64,000 bases of DNA from Saururus chinensis. Taxonomy: Eukaryota; Streptophyta; Magnoliopsida; Piperales; Saururaceae. This document shows positions 1 through 12,329 of this stretch, one piece after another; the first letter of the stretch is position 1; each line of letters starts with the position of its first letter. A model generated the notes under the pieces. The model worked only from the letters and a program-made list of their open reading frames with translations, made no database searches and had not been told where the DNA came from. The stretch spans positions 19,966,563 to 20,030,562 of the forward strand of contig CP141145.1 in NCBI GenBank assembly GCA_035235625.1, in the 5' to 3' direction. The position numbers and the translations under genes were made by a program.

Positions 1-86
1 GAATCCGTCGCAAATAGTTATTTGTAGCGACGCTTAGCTAAGCGCCGCTAATAAATGCGTCGCTAGTACTACGTTTTGTTGTAGTG
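1..86. mobile_element. CACTA transposon, right terminus (rest lies left of window)
   Basis: The sequence ends in TTTTGTTGTAGTG (74-86), the inverse complement of the plant CACTA terminus CACTACAACAAAA. Just inside are degenerate copies of the subterminal motif TAGCGACGC/GCGTCGCTA. The left part of the element is outside the window, so neither its length nor its target duplication can be judged. Confidence 0.7.
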
Positions 87-529
87 ATTGTTGTTGTTGT
101 GGTTGCCTTGTTTGGTTGGTTGCAAATTCTCCAGGCGATGACAAGTGGGACTAGGAGGCGAGCACAAGAAGAAGTTCCTCGTTTCTGCCATTATGGTATG
201 CAGTGTATCTTTGGCGTGTGAGTCAACTTAGTTATTTATTTTCAGACGGATAACAGACTTGTACTTAGATGAATGAGTTGTTCTTTTTTAATTTTGAAAC
301 TTATAATAATATCATATGATTTGATATTCGTATTTATGAACCCCAATTATCTTGACCTGGATATTTAATCAAATAGTTTGTTTTGTATTTAAAAGAGAAA
401 AAAACTTTTTATGACTTATCGTTTGTGTTATTTAAAAAGGCTTTTAAAATATGGGTTGTGTCACCCCCGGTCCCCCCAGCCTCCCCCCCCAACTAGAAGA
501 GAGATGACAACTGGATTCTGGCGATGGCG
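87..529. other. Unassigned DNA between two CACTA-derived segments; possible GRF-like mini-ORF
   Basis: Mostly AT-rich with no clear gene. A short frame at 138-221 (27 codons) contains RFCHYGMQC, faintly like the start of a GRF-type zinc finger (FCxCG-like) often found in plant transposon-associated fragments. It is too short to call a gene. A C-rich run lies near 470-490. Confidence 0.2.
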
Positions 530-3341
530 GGCTTTTTTTTATAAAAATGTTAAGGCTTTTAGCCATGCTTATACAAACATCGCTAAAGCCTATTTTTTAT
601 TTTTTACTTATTACAATGCTTGCTAAAGCGCCCCTAATACATAATTTTTTTTTAAAAAAATTATTATTATTATTGATTTTTTCATATGTGTTGCTAATTT
701 GTTTTTATTTTTTTAGCGACACCTAAATAATCGTCACTAATAAGTGATTTTAATATTTTTTATTTTAGTGATGCTTAAAATAGTGTCGCTGATAACTATT
801 TATTAGCGACACATAATTATGAGTTTCTAATAAGCTATTTTATATTTTAAAAAATTAAAAATAAATTCCTCCATCTCTCTATACTCTCTCTACTCTCTCT
901 CTCCCCTCTTCTCTCTCTCCTCTCTCTTTATACACTCTCTCTCCTCTCTCTTCTTCTCTTCTCTCTCTTATCACTCTCTCTCTCTCTCATCTCTCCCTCA
1001 CTCACTTCTAGCTCTATATCCTCTCTAACCCTCTCTCCCCCCTCTCTCTTCTAGCTCTCTCTCCTCTTTCTAATCTCTCTCTCTTCCAAGCCCGTCACCG
1101 TGAGCCCTAGCTCTGAGGATGAGAAGGGAGAGAGTAGTGGATTAATTTAAATATTTTTTATTATTAAATTATATATTATATTTTAAAATTAACAACTATA
1201 AAATAAAATAAAGATAAGTGTCACTAATACCCTACGTATTAGCGATGCAAATTCCTATGCGTCGCTAACATATTTTCTTTTATTTCTTTTAAATTATTTT
1301 TTACAATATAATATTTAATAAAAAATATAAAAAAATCAAAATGAAATTACTCCCTCTCTCTATACTCTTTCTCTCTCTTCACTCTCTCTCTCTACCCTCT
1401 CTTCTCTCTCTCCTCTCTTTCTATACACTCAATCTCCACTCTCTTCTTCTCTTCTCTCTCTACCCTCTCTCTTCACTCTCTCCTCTCTCTCTCTTCTCAC
1501 TCTCTCACTTCTATCTTTATCTCCTCTCTCTCCCTTCCTCCCTCCCTCCCTCCCTCCCTCTCTCTTCTAGCTCTCTCTCCTCTTTCTAATCTCTTTCTCT
1601 TCAACAAGCATCACTGTGAGCCCCGACTCTGAGCATGAGAAGGGAGAGAGTATTAGAATTTTATTATTATTTAATTATATTTTATATTTTTAAAATAATA
1701 AATATAAAATAAAATAAATCTATTAGCGACGCTTAGGAGAAAGTGTCGCTATTATCCTACATATTAGTTACGCATAAACATATGCGTAGCTAATGTCTAG
1801 GGTATTAGCGATACAAATTCCTATGCGTCGCTAATACATTTTCTTTTCTTTTTTTATTTTTTAAAATATAATATTTATTAAAAATATTTAAAAATTAAAA
1901 TTAAATTCCTCCCTCTTTATACTCTCTCTCCTCTCCCTCTCTTCTATCTCTCCTCACTCTCTCTACCCTCTCTTCCTCTCTCTCTATACAATCTCTCTCC
2001 TCTTTCTTCTCCTCTCTTTACCCTCTCTCTGTTTCTTCTCTCTCCCTCACTTCTATCTCTATCTCCACTCTTCCCCCTCCCTCCCCCCCCTCTCTTCTAG
2101 TTCTCTCCTCTTTCTAATCTCTCTCTCTTCTACGCGTGTCACCGTGAGCCCCGGCTCTGAGTATGAGAGGGGAGAGAATAGTGGAATTTAATTTTTATTT
2201 TTTTTATTTTTTAATTATTTTTAAAATATAATATTTAATAAAAAATCTTAGCAAATTAAAAATAAATTCCTCCCTCTCTATACTCTCTCTCCTCTCTCTA
2301 TCTCTTCTTTTCTCTCTCTCTCATCTCTCTCTACCCTCTCTCTCTCTCACTTCTCTTCACTCTCTCCCCTCTCCTCTCTCTTCTCTCTCTCCTATCCTCT
2401 GTCTTTCTTGACCTCTCCTCTTTCTTCTTCTTTTATCTCTCTATCATCTCTTTCTTTTATTATAAATTATATTTTAAAATCAATAAAAAAATTTCAATAA
2501 CATATATTAGTGAGGCAATTTATGAAGCGAGGCTAAAATATTTTATTTTATTTTTTAAATATTTTTAAATATAATAATATATTAAAAAATCTCAAAAAAT
2601 ATAAATTAATTTCTTCCCCTCTCTCATCTTTCTTCCTCTCTCTTCTCTCTCCATCCTTTCTTTCTCTCTTCTTTCTCCCTCTTTCTATTCTCTCTCTCCT
2701 CTTCACTCTGTATACCTTCTCTCTTCTTATTTATTTATTTATTTATTATATAAAAAATAATAAATATTAAATAAATATATATCATATTTGACAAATTCAT
2801 TTTAAATTTTTTAATATTTATTTATTATATATTTAAATAATAAACATAAAATAAAATAATAAAGCTATTAGGGATGCTTATTTAAAAGCGTTGCTAATAA
2901 GTATATTTTTTTAAAAATAACTTTATTTTATTTTTTGATGTTTTTAAGCATTGCTAATAGTACAACAAATTAGCGACACTTTTAAAAAGCATAGCTAGTA
3001 TTAATACTATTTGCAATGCTTGTTTAAAAGCGACAAAAATATTTCTAAATGTTTATTTTTTATTTAAAACTTATAAATATTAGTGATACTTTTTAGAAAG
3101 AGTCGCTAATATTATAACTATTAGCGACGTTTTTATACATGAGTCGCTAATAGTACCAGTATTTGAGACGCCTTATAGAAAGCGTCGCTATTAGTACTAC
3201 TATTGGCGACACTTTATAAAAAATGTCGCTAATAATTGTACTTTTTGTGATGCTTTTATATGTGTTGTAAATAGTAGTTATTAGCAACACTTGTTTTTGC
3301 GTCGCTAAAAAATGGCGCTATTAGTACTTTTTGTTATAGCG
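530..3341. mobile_element. Decayed CACTA-like non-autonomous element with pyrimidine-tract modules
   Basis: Dozens of copies of TTAGCGACGC / GCGTCGCTAATA in both orientations, especially 580-830, 1215-1270, 1720-1840 and 2860-3320, match the subterminal repeats of the clean CACTA at 24,887-28,334. The right end TTTTGTTATAGCG (3,329-3,341) is a degenerate CACTA terminus. No matching left terminus was found, so the left limit is approximate. There is no transposase frame. The middle is a series of CT-rich tracts separated by AT-rich spacers. Confidence 0.55.
868..2735. repeat. Tandem modules of CT-rich tract plus AT-rich spacer
   Basis: Pyrimidine tracts (about 868-1085, 1345-1605, 1905-2130, 2262-2460, 2610-2735) alternate with AT-rich spacers carrying GCGTCGCTAATA hairpins. 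The first three tracts end in the same block, containing CACCGTGAGCCC or a close variant then GAGAAGGGAGAGAGTA or a close variant (about 1085-1140, 1605-1655, 2130-2180), so the modules arose by tandem duplication, not simple CT slippage alone. Open frames across the tracts are low-complexity Ser/Leu strings and are not genes. Confidence 0.7.
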
Positions 3342-3974
3342 GCACGTTATAAGCGATTATTTTTCTCAGTGGGTATCTAGACATAGAGTGTACTGATAAT
3401 CCCAAGTTTTATCCTAGAACTACCCAGAGAGTGCACATATTTAAAACATAATGAAATGCATGTAAATTATTTCACAATAATGATATTTTTTTCATAAACA
3501 TCGCTAATAAGCATAACCAAGCAAAAATAATATAAAATATTTAATTTTTATAAGCATTGCATAAATTTAGAATTTAAAACCCCCTACACTGTAGATGAGT
3601 TAAAATCTAAATTAATGCATGGCAAAATTCTATGAAAATGATTATAAATTTTTTCATAAAATTGTTTGTCAAAAATAAATCATTTAATTTGATTCAGAAA
3701 CATATGTAGAAATTGTCAGTTCATTCAAGTGACAAGAAAACTAGAGTCGTGATACAAAACAACGTTCCCCCGACATTCAAACATTCGACTAAAAAAAATC
3801 ATCTGATTGAGAATAGACTTTCTTAGAGTCTTTCCAAAATGAAATAAGCCGATAGGAAACAAACTTTTTCACATTTAAGTCAGGACGTACATTCCCGATT
3901 CAAATCACACTCAGAATAAACATTTCCAACCAAACCAGACTTGAAATCGACATTTGTCTTAATACACTAGCAGA

Positions 3975-4620
3975 ATCAGCCTTGGAGCTATCCACTAACC
4001 CCTCATGTCCCATACCACAAGTGTTTGATGGTTTCTCCATAGTAATTCTACTGTCCATCGAGAAAACTTTACAATTTCAAATCACTTTTCAAAACATAGA
4101 GGATTTAGACTTAATTTTCATAACAAATCCACTAGCGGACTCAACATTAGAGTGGATTAATACGTCTCATACTAAGGGTATTTAGTCATTTCTCTTAGGG
4201 AATGCCACTATCTTTAAAACCAATTGAATTTAATTTCAACACGCTAGCTGAACTAACCCGTGAATGATCCACTAATACAACGTGTCCCATACAAGATGGA
4301 CACATATTTAAATTTATTTTTATGTCAATATATTAGTAAAATTTACCGCAGAGCTTTCCACTAACAACTCACGTCCCATAGTGTGGGTGTTTAGTGGTTT
4401 ATTCTTAGCAACTCTACTACCTTTCAAAATATATCTATTTTATAAGCAAATGAATTTTTGAAACAAACAATTTGAAATCAAAATTTATTTTCAACACATT
4501 CGCAGAACTAACCCTTGAGCTATCCATAACATGTCACGTCCCATACCATCGTGGGTGTTTGGTGGTTACCCTTAGTTCTACCGTCCTTTAAAACAGATTT
4601 GATTTACATCCAAAATATAA
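3975..4620. repeat. Degenerate tandem repeats, ~80-180 bp spacing
   Basis: Four related blocks near 3,985, 4,265, 4,345 and 4,525 share the core TCCACTAAC...CACGTCCCATA followed by GGGTGTTTGGTGGTT-like and CTCTACTGTCCTT-like sequence. Spacing is irregular and the copies have drifted. They are not coding in any consistent frame. Confidence 0.55.
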
Positions 4621-4729
4621 TAATTTGTTTTCAATTGGCATACTATTTGAAATCGAAGTCGCTAAAATCATTTTTAAAGAAATCATGTCACAGATTCAGA
4701 ACATATATTTCTGATTGATTCAAATTCAA

Positions 4730-5110
4730 AATTGGAATTCATGAAATAAGAGTTCAGATCAAATCCAATGCCACACATGTAAAATAGAAGTTCTAATCAT
4801 TCCTGATTTAAAAATTAAAATTCACAAATAGGAGTTCGTATTGAATCCGATGTAACACATACAAAAAGGAATTTCAAATCAAATTTGATATAACTTATTT
4901 GGAACAAAATTTTCAAATCCCTTCTGATTAAAAATTATAATTCGTAAAATCAGAGTTCGTATTAAATCTAATATCATACATAAATAGAATGTTCAAATTC
5001 AAAATTTGTATTAAATCCATTGCAACATTTGTAAAACAGAATGTGCAAATCTTAAATTCAATGTGACAAAGTCAGAACAAGATTCGAGATTAATTCCTAT
5101 TTAAAATTGG
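4730..5110. repeat. Second degenerate tandem repeat next to the primer-binding site
   Basis: Repeated blocks with the core AATAGGAGTTCGTATTGAAT followed by CCGATGTAACACAT-like sequence and AAAACAGAATTTCAAATC-like sequence recur about every 110-125 bp. They differ from the 3,975-4,620 family. Function unknown. Confidence 0.5.
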
Positions 5111-5182
5111 GATTCAAATGAAATTACTATATATTATTAAAACATTTTCCTCTCGCACACAGAGAAAAGTTTTGATACCATT

Positions 5183-7013
5183 TGTTACACCCTGACCTAG
5201 ACCAGGGTTTTCGGAAAATAAAATCAGAGTAAATTAATTAATTCATAAAAATCAAAACGAGACCAACTAGGAGTGACAGACTCTGTGTGCAAGAATCATA
5301 ACATTCCTCTACGTACTACGGAGCTTTAGCTCTCTGTTATGCATAGGACTGAACAAACCTAATTTTATAATTAATTTGGACAAGGAAAATGTTGCCTTAC
5401 TGTTGGTTGCCTAAGTACATATTGGATAACGTTTATGATGTTATTCTAATATGATCGGATCCAAACGTAGTTCTGCCTAATGGGTAATATGTATCAGGCA
5501 TAAAAAAATCATATACGTTAAATACAGAAATCTCATAAATCATTGAAGTCGAACAGAAGCTAATAAATCAGTAGTATCATACATCCCACTCTATCACAGA
5601 GTGGAACAGAACACACAACAGAGAAGAATTAGATCATATTATATCCCATCAAATCATATCAGATTTCATCCGATCATATCATATCATATCAAATTATATT
5701 GGAGCATATTAGATAAAAACATTGTTATTTAGAGTCGATCGGATCAAAGCAGAGCATATCATAATACATCATATTATAGCAAATCATAATCTTAATTAGT
5801 GTATTAATATTACTAATTAAGATGCACATGTATATAAGTCATATTAAATCAAAAAGTCAGAAACGCTTTCTCCTCTTTAGTTCCAAAAGTAGTGGCGTTC
5901 AGAGTGCTTGTTTCTTCAAGGTGTCCTCCCCTTCAGGTTTGGAGACTACAGGTTGGACCTCCTCTTGTTCTAGAACATTATTCCCATTGCGTCCGAAGGT
6001 GGTAGATAGAACCTCCCCTACACAAAGACACTTCTCTCTCTCTCTCTCTCTATGTGCCCATAGGCGACAGACATAACTTCCCCTTACCAGTGGACTCTTT
6101 CCTTTTCCACGCTCGTAAGCTTCGAATATAACCTTCCCTTAACCCGGGGTGTTTCTCTCATTGTGTGGCACTTTGGTGGGGGACAACCTACCCTACTTTT
6201 AGCCACTTCTCTAGTTGTGGCCCGACCACAGAGGACAGAATCTCTTCTTGCTCCGGGCTACTTCTCTCTCTTCGAGGCTTGATGGCGATGGGCAGAGCCT
6301 CCTCTTGCCCAGAGATGTTCCCCCCTTATATGGTTGCCAACTCAAGGAATGAATGCTTCCATTGTATAGAACACCCTCGAACCAGCTAAGCATGCCTCTT
6401 GAAAAGATGAAATTGAACTCAGCACGAATCAGAAAACTCTCCCAAAAGATTGAATGGAATTCCGAATTTATAGGAGAAACCTGCGAGTGAACGGGTGGAA
6501 AAACACACTACGGGCGCACATATGTGCGAGAAGCGGACAACGCGTGAGTCACACGTGGGTGACGCATGCAGTGGCACCCCGCGTACGCCACACATTGCGG
6601 CTCAGCTTAGCTCACACTGCCGACATCATCAATTTTGTCTTTTTCTTTATTTTTTATTATTTTTCCAATCAAATATTATTCGAACTTCAAAACGCGATAA
6701 CTTCCTACCTCGAAGTCGAAATTGTGCATTCTTGGTACCGATGGACTCGTATTGACGAGCCCTTTGAAAATTAACCACACATGGATAGGTTATCCTGGAC
6801 TTTTCAAGTGGGTCCCGCCCATATAGCACATTTTTCAAGGTCATAACTTTCACTCCCGAGCTCAATTTTGCATGTTTTTTTATTTGTTATACTCCTTTGA
6901 GCTCTAACCAAATATGGGGATTCCATCCCTTGAAACCCTTAAAAGTTAACTTAAAATTATATAATTACCTCTAACTTCTTAGATTAGGCTTAAGCAGAAA
7001 ACAGGTTGTGACA
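5183..7013 (-). mobile_element. 5' LTR of a minus-strand Ty3/Gypsy-type retroelement fossil
   Basis: On the minus strand this 1,831-bp block begins TGTCACAACC and ends GGGTGTAACA, the TG...CA ends usual for plant Tekay/Del-like Gypsy LTRs, and is followed by a tRNA-Met-type primer site. It interrupts spacer-repeat DNA: the sequence at 7,016 onward matches 35,851 onward in the second duplication unit. A GC-rich stretch (about 6,490-6,610) has several CACGTG-like and CGCGTG-like words. It contains no gene. Confidence 0.6.
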
Positions 7014-7015
7014 AA

Positions 7016-10000
7016 ATATGATTTTGAAAATGCTACATAATCTTGCACTCAATGACACTTGTGTAGTGCTCACCATTATCATGAAAACATAGGGCCCAAT
7101 TTGTTGGCATAGGCTCTGTGCATAGAGCAATCTCTCCCTTTAAACCTCCACTAGTTTACTCGAGTAGAAGATAGCATTTGTGCTTTATGAAATAAGATAA
7201 AATAAGTTGGGAAAAAAGCTATAGTTAAGAATTTAAATAATAAATCATATTTTGTAAATATAATATATATGTTCAAGAAAAATAGTTACAGGTAATCATT
7301 TAAAAAATAAATTTAATTTTTTAAGCATAGTAGTATATGTTAAAGAAAAATAATTATAAGTAAGCATCTAAATAATAAATCAGATTTTGTAAATATTTAC
7401 TTATGTAATGACTATTAGTTTTACCCTAGTACTTTATTTATTTAATTTCCTCCCTCACATAGTAAGTTTGGTGTGAAAAGCTATATAAATAAAAAGTAAA
7501 CTTCAAGACTGTCGTAGCACATCTAGAAAATGAAAAATAGAGGTTGGATGAAAGATATACGATTTTTGAAAGATTTATTTGAATTATTTCAAATTATTAA
7601 TTGGATGGCCTGGGACTGCTGAACCATAGATCACCCTCAAAGCCCTGTCAAGGGCATTTTGGTCTGACCGATGGTCTAACACTAGTGCGAGTTCAAAGGT
7701 GTAACCTTCATATGACTTTGTGTTTGGTTAAAAGTATACGTTATATATTGTGTTCCAAAAAAAGGTGCTAGATGTAGGGTCGTCCTCATCGGATCCACGT
7801 CCAAAGTAACTATTGGGCACTTACCTTTGCCCTCTCTATACCTACTTCGCTACCTGCTTTATAGCACTTATTGTCGACCTATGTGTGTCTACTTTGCAGT
7901 AATTGATGTGACACTTAGTGTTTTTATGGAAAAAAATAACCTTTTATTTTTTAAATATAGCAAAAATAATTAGCACCTGACCGTTGAACTATTTTAAAAA
8001 ATGGCTTGTATCAAAAAAGCTAGAGTTAGAAAAAACTTGCACAAATTTTCAACAAATCATAGTGTTTAGCAAACTAGAGTTGTACATTATAAGCTTAGTC
8101 ACAATATGCTAGTATTTAGTACATTGTGACATATTTATTAATATTTACAATATTATGAAACAAGTAACGGTTAACATAAATCATTTTTCCAAACCTGTTC
8201 TAATTACAAAGCAGTTGTATAAAATTACATGTTTGCTTAGCCAATGGCTAATTTGACCCACCACATTTAATTTTCTAATGGTACAGTTTAGGTGGCAGTG
8301 CAGGTAAACAATTACTGTTGGTGGTCCTACACTTAGATCCCCAAAATCATAATTGCCTTGTAGGGAAGTGTGTACTAGGTAGTTAATAAATTCATTAAAT
8401 ATTAGGGTAGGTAGAATATCAAAGACCCATTGAAAACTATTTTAAAAAATGTTTCCATAACGATGGTTAGAGAAAAATAATGTTGCATGCTTTGTCTAGT
8501 TCTCCAAGTTAAAAGAATAGTGGATGATATTTTATAAATTTCTTTTTCAATAAAATTTGCATAACAAATAGAACACCATAGATGTATACTATTTATTGTT
8601 AAAGGTTTTTCATAACTATGATTTCATAAATGCTACATATTCTTGTAATTAATGACACCGGAGGTGAGATCATCATGATCATGAAAATGTAGGGACTTAT
8701 TTGTTGGCTTACGCTTTGTGGATAGAGCAATGTCTCTCTTGAAACCTCCACAAGGTTACCCGACTAGAAGATAACTTTTATGCTTTATTAAATAAGATAA
8801 AATATGTTGACAAAAAGCTATAGTTAAGCATTTAAATAATAAATCAAATTTTATAAACACAACATATATGTTCAAGAAAAATAGTTTTAGGTAATCTTTG
8901 AAATAATAAATATGATTTTTTAAGCAAAATAGTATATGTAAAGAAAAACAATTATAAGTAAGCATTTAAATAATAAATCAGATTTCATAAATAATTATTT
9001 ATGTAACAATTATTATTTTACCCTAGTACTTTATTTATTTAGTTTCGTCCCTCACATAGTAAGTTTGGGTGTGAAAAACTATTTAAATGAAAGGTAAACT
9101 TTGAGCCTGTCGTAGCGCTACCAAGAACATAAAAAATAGAGGTCGAAGAAAAAAAAATACAATTTTTTTAGAGATTTATTTTGAATTTATTCTAAATTTT
9201 AAATTGGATGGCCTGGGACACTGTAAAACCATAGATCACCCTTCGAGCCCCATCAAGGGCATTTTGGTCTGACCATGCAAGTTCAAAGGTGCTACCTTCA
9301 TGTGATACTTTGTGTTTGGTTAAAAGCGTATGTAATCTTCAATGTTAAAAAAAAAAGGTGTCGCATGCAGTTGCATCCTCATGGGATTCACTTCCAAAGT
9401 AACTATTGGGCACTTACTATTGTCCTCTCTATAACTACCTTGTAGCACATTGTCATCCTCTGGATATCTACTTTGCAATTATGATGTGACACTTAGTAAT
9501 TTTATGAAAAAATATAACCTTTGATTTTTTTCAAAATAAGCCAAAATAATTAAAGAGTGACCATTGAACTATTTGGAAAAATGGCTTATATATAAAAAAA
9601 GCTAGAGTTGGAAAAAACTTGCACAAAATTTCAAGAAATCATAGTGTTTAGCAAACTAGAGTTGTACATTATAAGGTTAGTGACAATGTGCTCATATTTA
9701 GTACAGTGTGAATATTTATTAAGATTTACAATATTATCAAATAAATAATGGTTAACATAAATCATTTATTTGAACATATCTTAATTACAAAGCAATTGTG
9801 TAAAATTACATGTTTGCTTAGCCAATTAATGGGTAATTTTATTTTATTTTTATCGTTAAAAAGATATGGGGGGATACCCCCTTTCAATAAAGCACTATGA
9901 GAATTACATCAAAGAGAAGAAAAATTACAATCTCCATCTCAAGGATAAGAAATATAACTCTTGCACATTTTTTACAGTAAAGGAATTTGAAGATACATAA

Positions 10001-11640
10001 AGACGGATTTCTTGCTCAATTTTCCTAAAAAGATATCTCTTATGAGTGTACTCGTCAAAGAAAATTCTTCCATTTTGCTCTCTCCAAATGAAATAGATAG
10101 CAACATTGAGGAAAAATTTGAAAATTAAACCGAGATGTTTATTTCTCCTATTAATACTGCGACATTGAGTAACAAAGAGGAGAGGATCATTAGACATCAA
10201 AGGCACTCATAATAATGGTATGGGTAATTTTACCCATACCATTTAATTAAATAATAGTACAGTTTAAGTGGTAGAACAGGTAAACAATTACTATTAGTGG
10301 TCCTACTCTTAGATCCCCAAAATCATTATTGTCTTCGACCCAAGTATGTACTAGGTAGTTAATAAATTCGTTTAATATTAGGGTAAGTTGAATCTCGAAG
10401 ACCCATTGAAAAGTATGTAAAGAAAATGTTTCATGAGGATGGTTAGAGAAAATTGATGTTGCAGACTTTGTCTAGTTCTCCAAATTAAAAGAGTAGTGGA
10501 TGAATTTTTTATATTTTATATTTTTAATAAAATTTGAATAACAAATAGAACACCATATGGATATTTTATTGTTAAAAAACTTTCATTAATATTTTCAAAA
10601 ATGCTACATATTCTTGCACTCGTTAACGCTTGTGTAGTGCTCGTCATGATCATGAAAACATAGGGCCAAATTTGTTGGCATAGGCTCTGTACGTAGAGCA
10701 ATCTCTCCCTTAAAACCTCCACAAGATTACTCGACTAGAAGATAGCATTTGTGCTTTATGAAATAAGATAAAATATGTTGAACAAAAAACTATAGTTAAG
10801 AATTTTAATAATAAATCAGATTTTGTAAATACAAGATATATGTTCAAGAAAAATAGTTATACGTAATCATTTAAAAAATAAATTAGATTTTTTTAGCATA
10901 ATAGTAAAAAATAAGTAAGTATTTAAATATTGAATTAGATTTTTTAAATAATTATTTATGTTTAGGTTTGTCCTAATAAAAAACTATTGAGGATATGTAT
11001 TTTATTGTCACCGCCCTTGGATAAAGAACATGGACAAAGAGCTGTATGATATTTATTAGTTCCTTAAATCACCACTCTTGGCACCACTCAAGGGAAAAAA
11101 CGTCATTCTATATTTCTGATGTGTGTTTGCTCTTATGGTTATATTTGTTTTATCATCCTTTACAACAACAATGCTTCTACCTCTTGGATACCCAAATCAT
11201 AATTTCCCAATATGAGAGTAACCACTAAGTTCTACTTAATTAGTTCATAAGATAGCAATAAAAATAGTGCTAGCATGTAGCTTTTTATGACACATCAAAA
11301 CTAGGTGTTTCCATCAAATGGTTAGCAAAAATGTGAATAGAACATTATTGATACATAGTTAGTAGAATTCTTAAGTCATTGGAAAAATTTTGATGATTTT
11401 TTTCTTTCTTACCTTGACTAAATTAAAATTGGGTAAAAGATACAACACCCATGTGAATCTCCTATTTGCTGCTTTAAACTTTGATAAATATGATTTGCAT
11501 CCTCTTAGTAGCTTGAAACATGGGTCCTCTTGCACATAGCTCTTAGGGAAGATTTTTAAATGCACCCATATGCAATGAGCCTCATATTGTAGAGGTTGTA
11601 TGATATAAAAAATTTGGGAGTGAATTGGCCCGGCTGTAGT
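7016..11640. repeat. Array of ~1.5-1.6 kb spacer repeats, unit 1 (three copies, last partial)
   Basis: Three related copies start near 7,020, 8,610 and 10,590. Landmarks in each are AAATGCTACATA, TAGAGCAATCTCTCC, CCTCCACAAG, GTTTAGCAAACTAGAGTTGT and GTACAGTTTAGGTGG (or close variants). Related stretches also flank the TPS pseudogenes (22,920-23,165, 24,560-24,720, 28,340-28,690 and 31,820-31,940). This suggests the array is old TPS intergenic spacer. No coding region was recognised apart from the LINE piece inserted at 9,842. Confidence 0.7.
9842..10219 (-). mobile_element. 5'-truncated L1-type LINE insertion with 13-bp target duplication
   Basis: A 378-bp insertion is flanked by identical ATGGGTAATTTTA (9,829-9,841 and 10,220-10,232). 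Related spacer copies have one uninterrupted copy of this site (about 37,973). On the minus strand it codes about 93 residues (9,925-10,206) including AIYFIWREQNGRIF, typical of the C-terminal zinc-binding region after plant LINE reverse transcriptase. A 3' UTR (CTTTATTGAAAGGGGGTATC) and a short A-rich tail ending at 9,842 follow. Only the last part of ORF2 was copied, as is normal for target-primed reverse transcription. Confidence 0.85.
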
Positions 11641-12329
11641 TGTCACACCGAAGAATTTTATTTCTTTAAAATTCATGAAATATTTTTGCACTATAATGGC
11701 TATAAATAATAAAAATGATGAAATCTAAAACTTGTGAAAATAATTTTTATAAATTTAAATTACCGTACATCCATTTCCCCACACAATTTTTTTCTAAATC
11801 ATCGTACTGCCAAATCAAACATTTTTAGGCATGAATAAAAAACAAAACACACAAAATAACTCAACATGGCCATGGGCTTGATAACAAATACATCTCAAAC
11901 ATTTCTAGGTACAAGTGCCACATAAGTCTGAAGTCTAAATCACATAAAGAAGTCCAAAAACATAAACATAACAAATGCTCTCCTTACTCAATACAATAGG
12001 TCGTGGAAAAAATGATAAAAACTCACAATGAGTTAGAGGTATACATGAGGCAATGCAAATTAATACACTAATGGAAACAAGAGTCCACCTCTAAGAGCTC
12101 TCCACTAATAACTTGCAAAAGCCTGTAGAACATACGGGGCTAAAATGGATGGGGAAAATGAGTATTTTCATGCTCAATAGGAGAGTTCTAATTAGTGAAC
12201 CCTGTAGGTCCATACATAGATGTGTTCATGCAACTTTAACATAAAGCAGACATGCATATAATAATCAAAGTCTCACTATACAACAAAATAATGCATATAC
12301 ATATACAATCATACCAAATATTCTTACAC

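Larger units (their letters stand above)
3342..5182 (-). mobile_element. Internal (non-coding) region of a minus-strand LTR retroelement fossil, left part lost
   Basis: This segment sits on the internal side of the LTR at 5,183-7,013, next to a primer-binding site. Plus-strand TTTTGATACCA (5,170-5,180) reads TGGTATCAAAA on the minus strand, close to the plant initiator-Met-tRNA primer site TGGTATCAGAGC, two bases from the LTR end. No gag or pol reading frame was recognised. The region is made of two families of short tandem-like repeats (3,975-4,620 and 4,730-5,110), as in large non-autonomous derivatives. No second LTR is in the window, so the element is incomplete. Confidence 0.5.

Noticed and set aside
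1341-1589. Open frame rich in Ser/Leu
   Set aside because: Falls entirely in a CT-rich tract of a transposon; composition follows from the repeat.
5822-6774. Several 60-106-codon frames
   Set aside because: Inside a minus-strand LTR; overlapping on both strands, with no recognised family.
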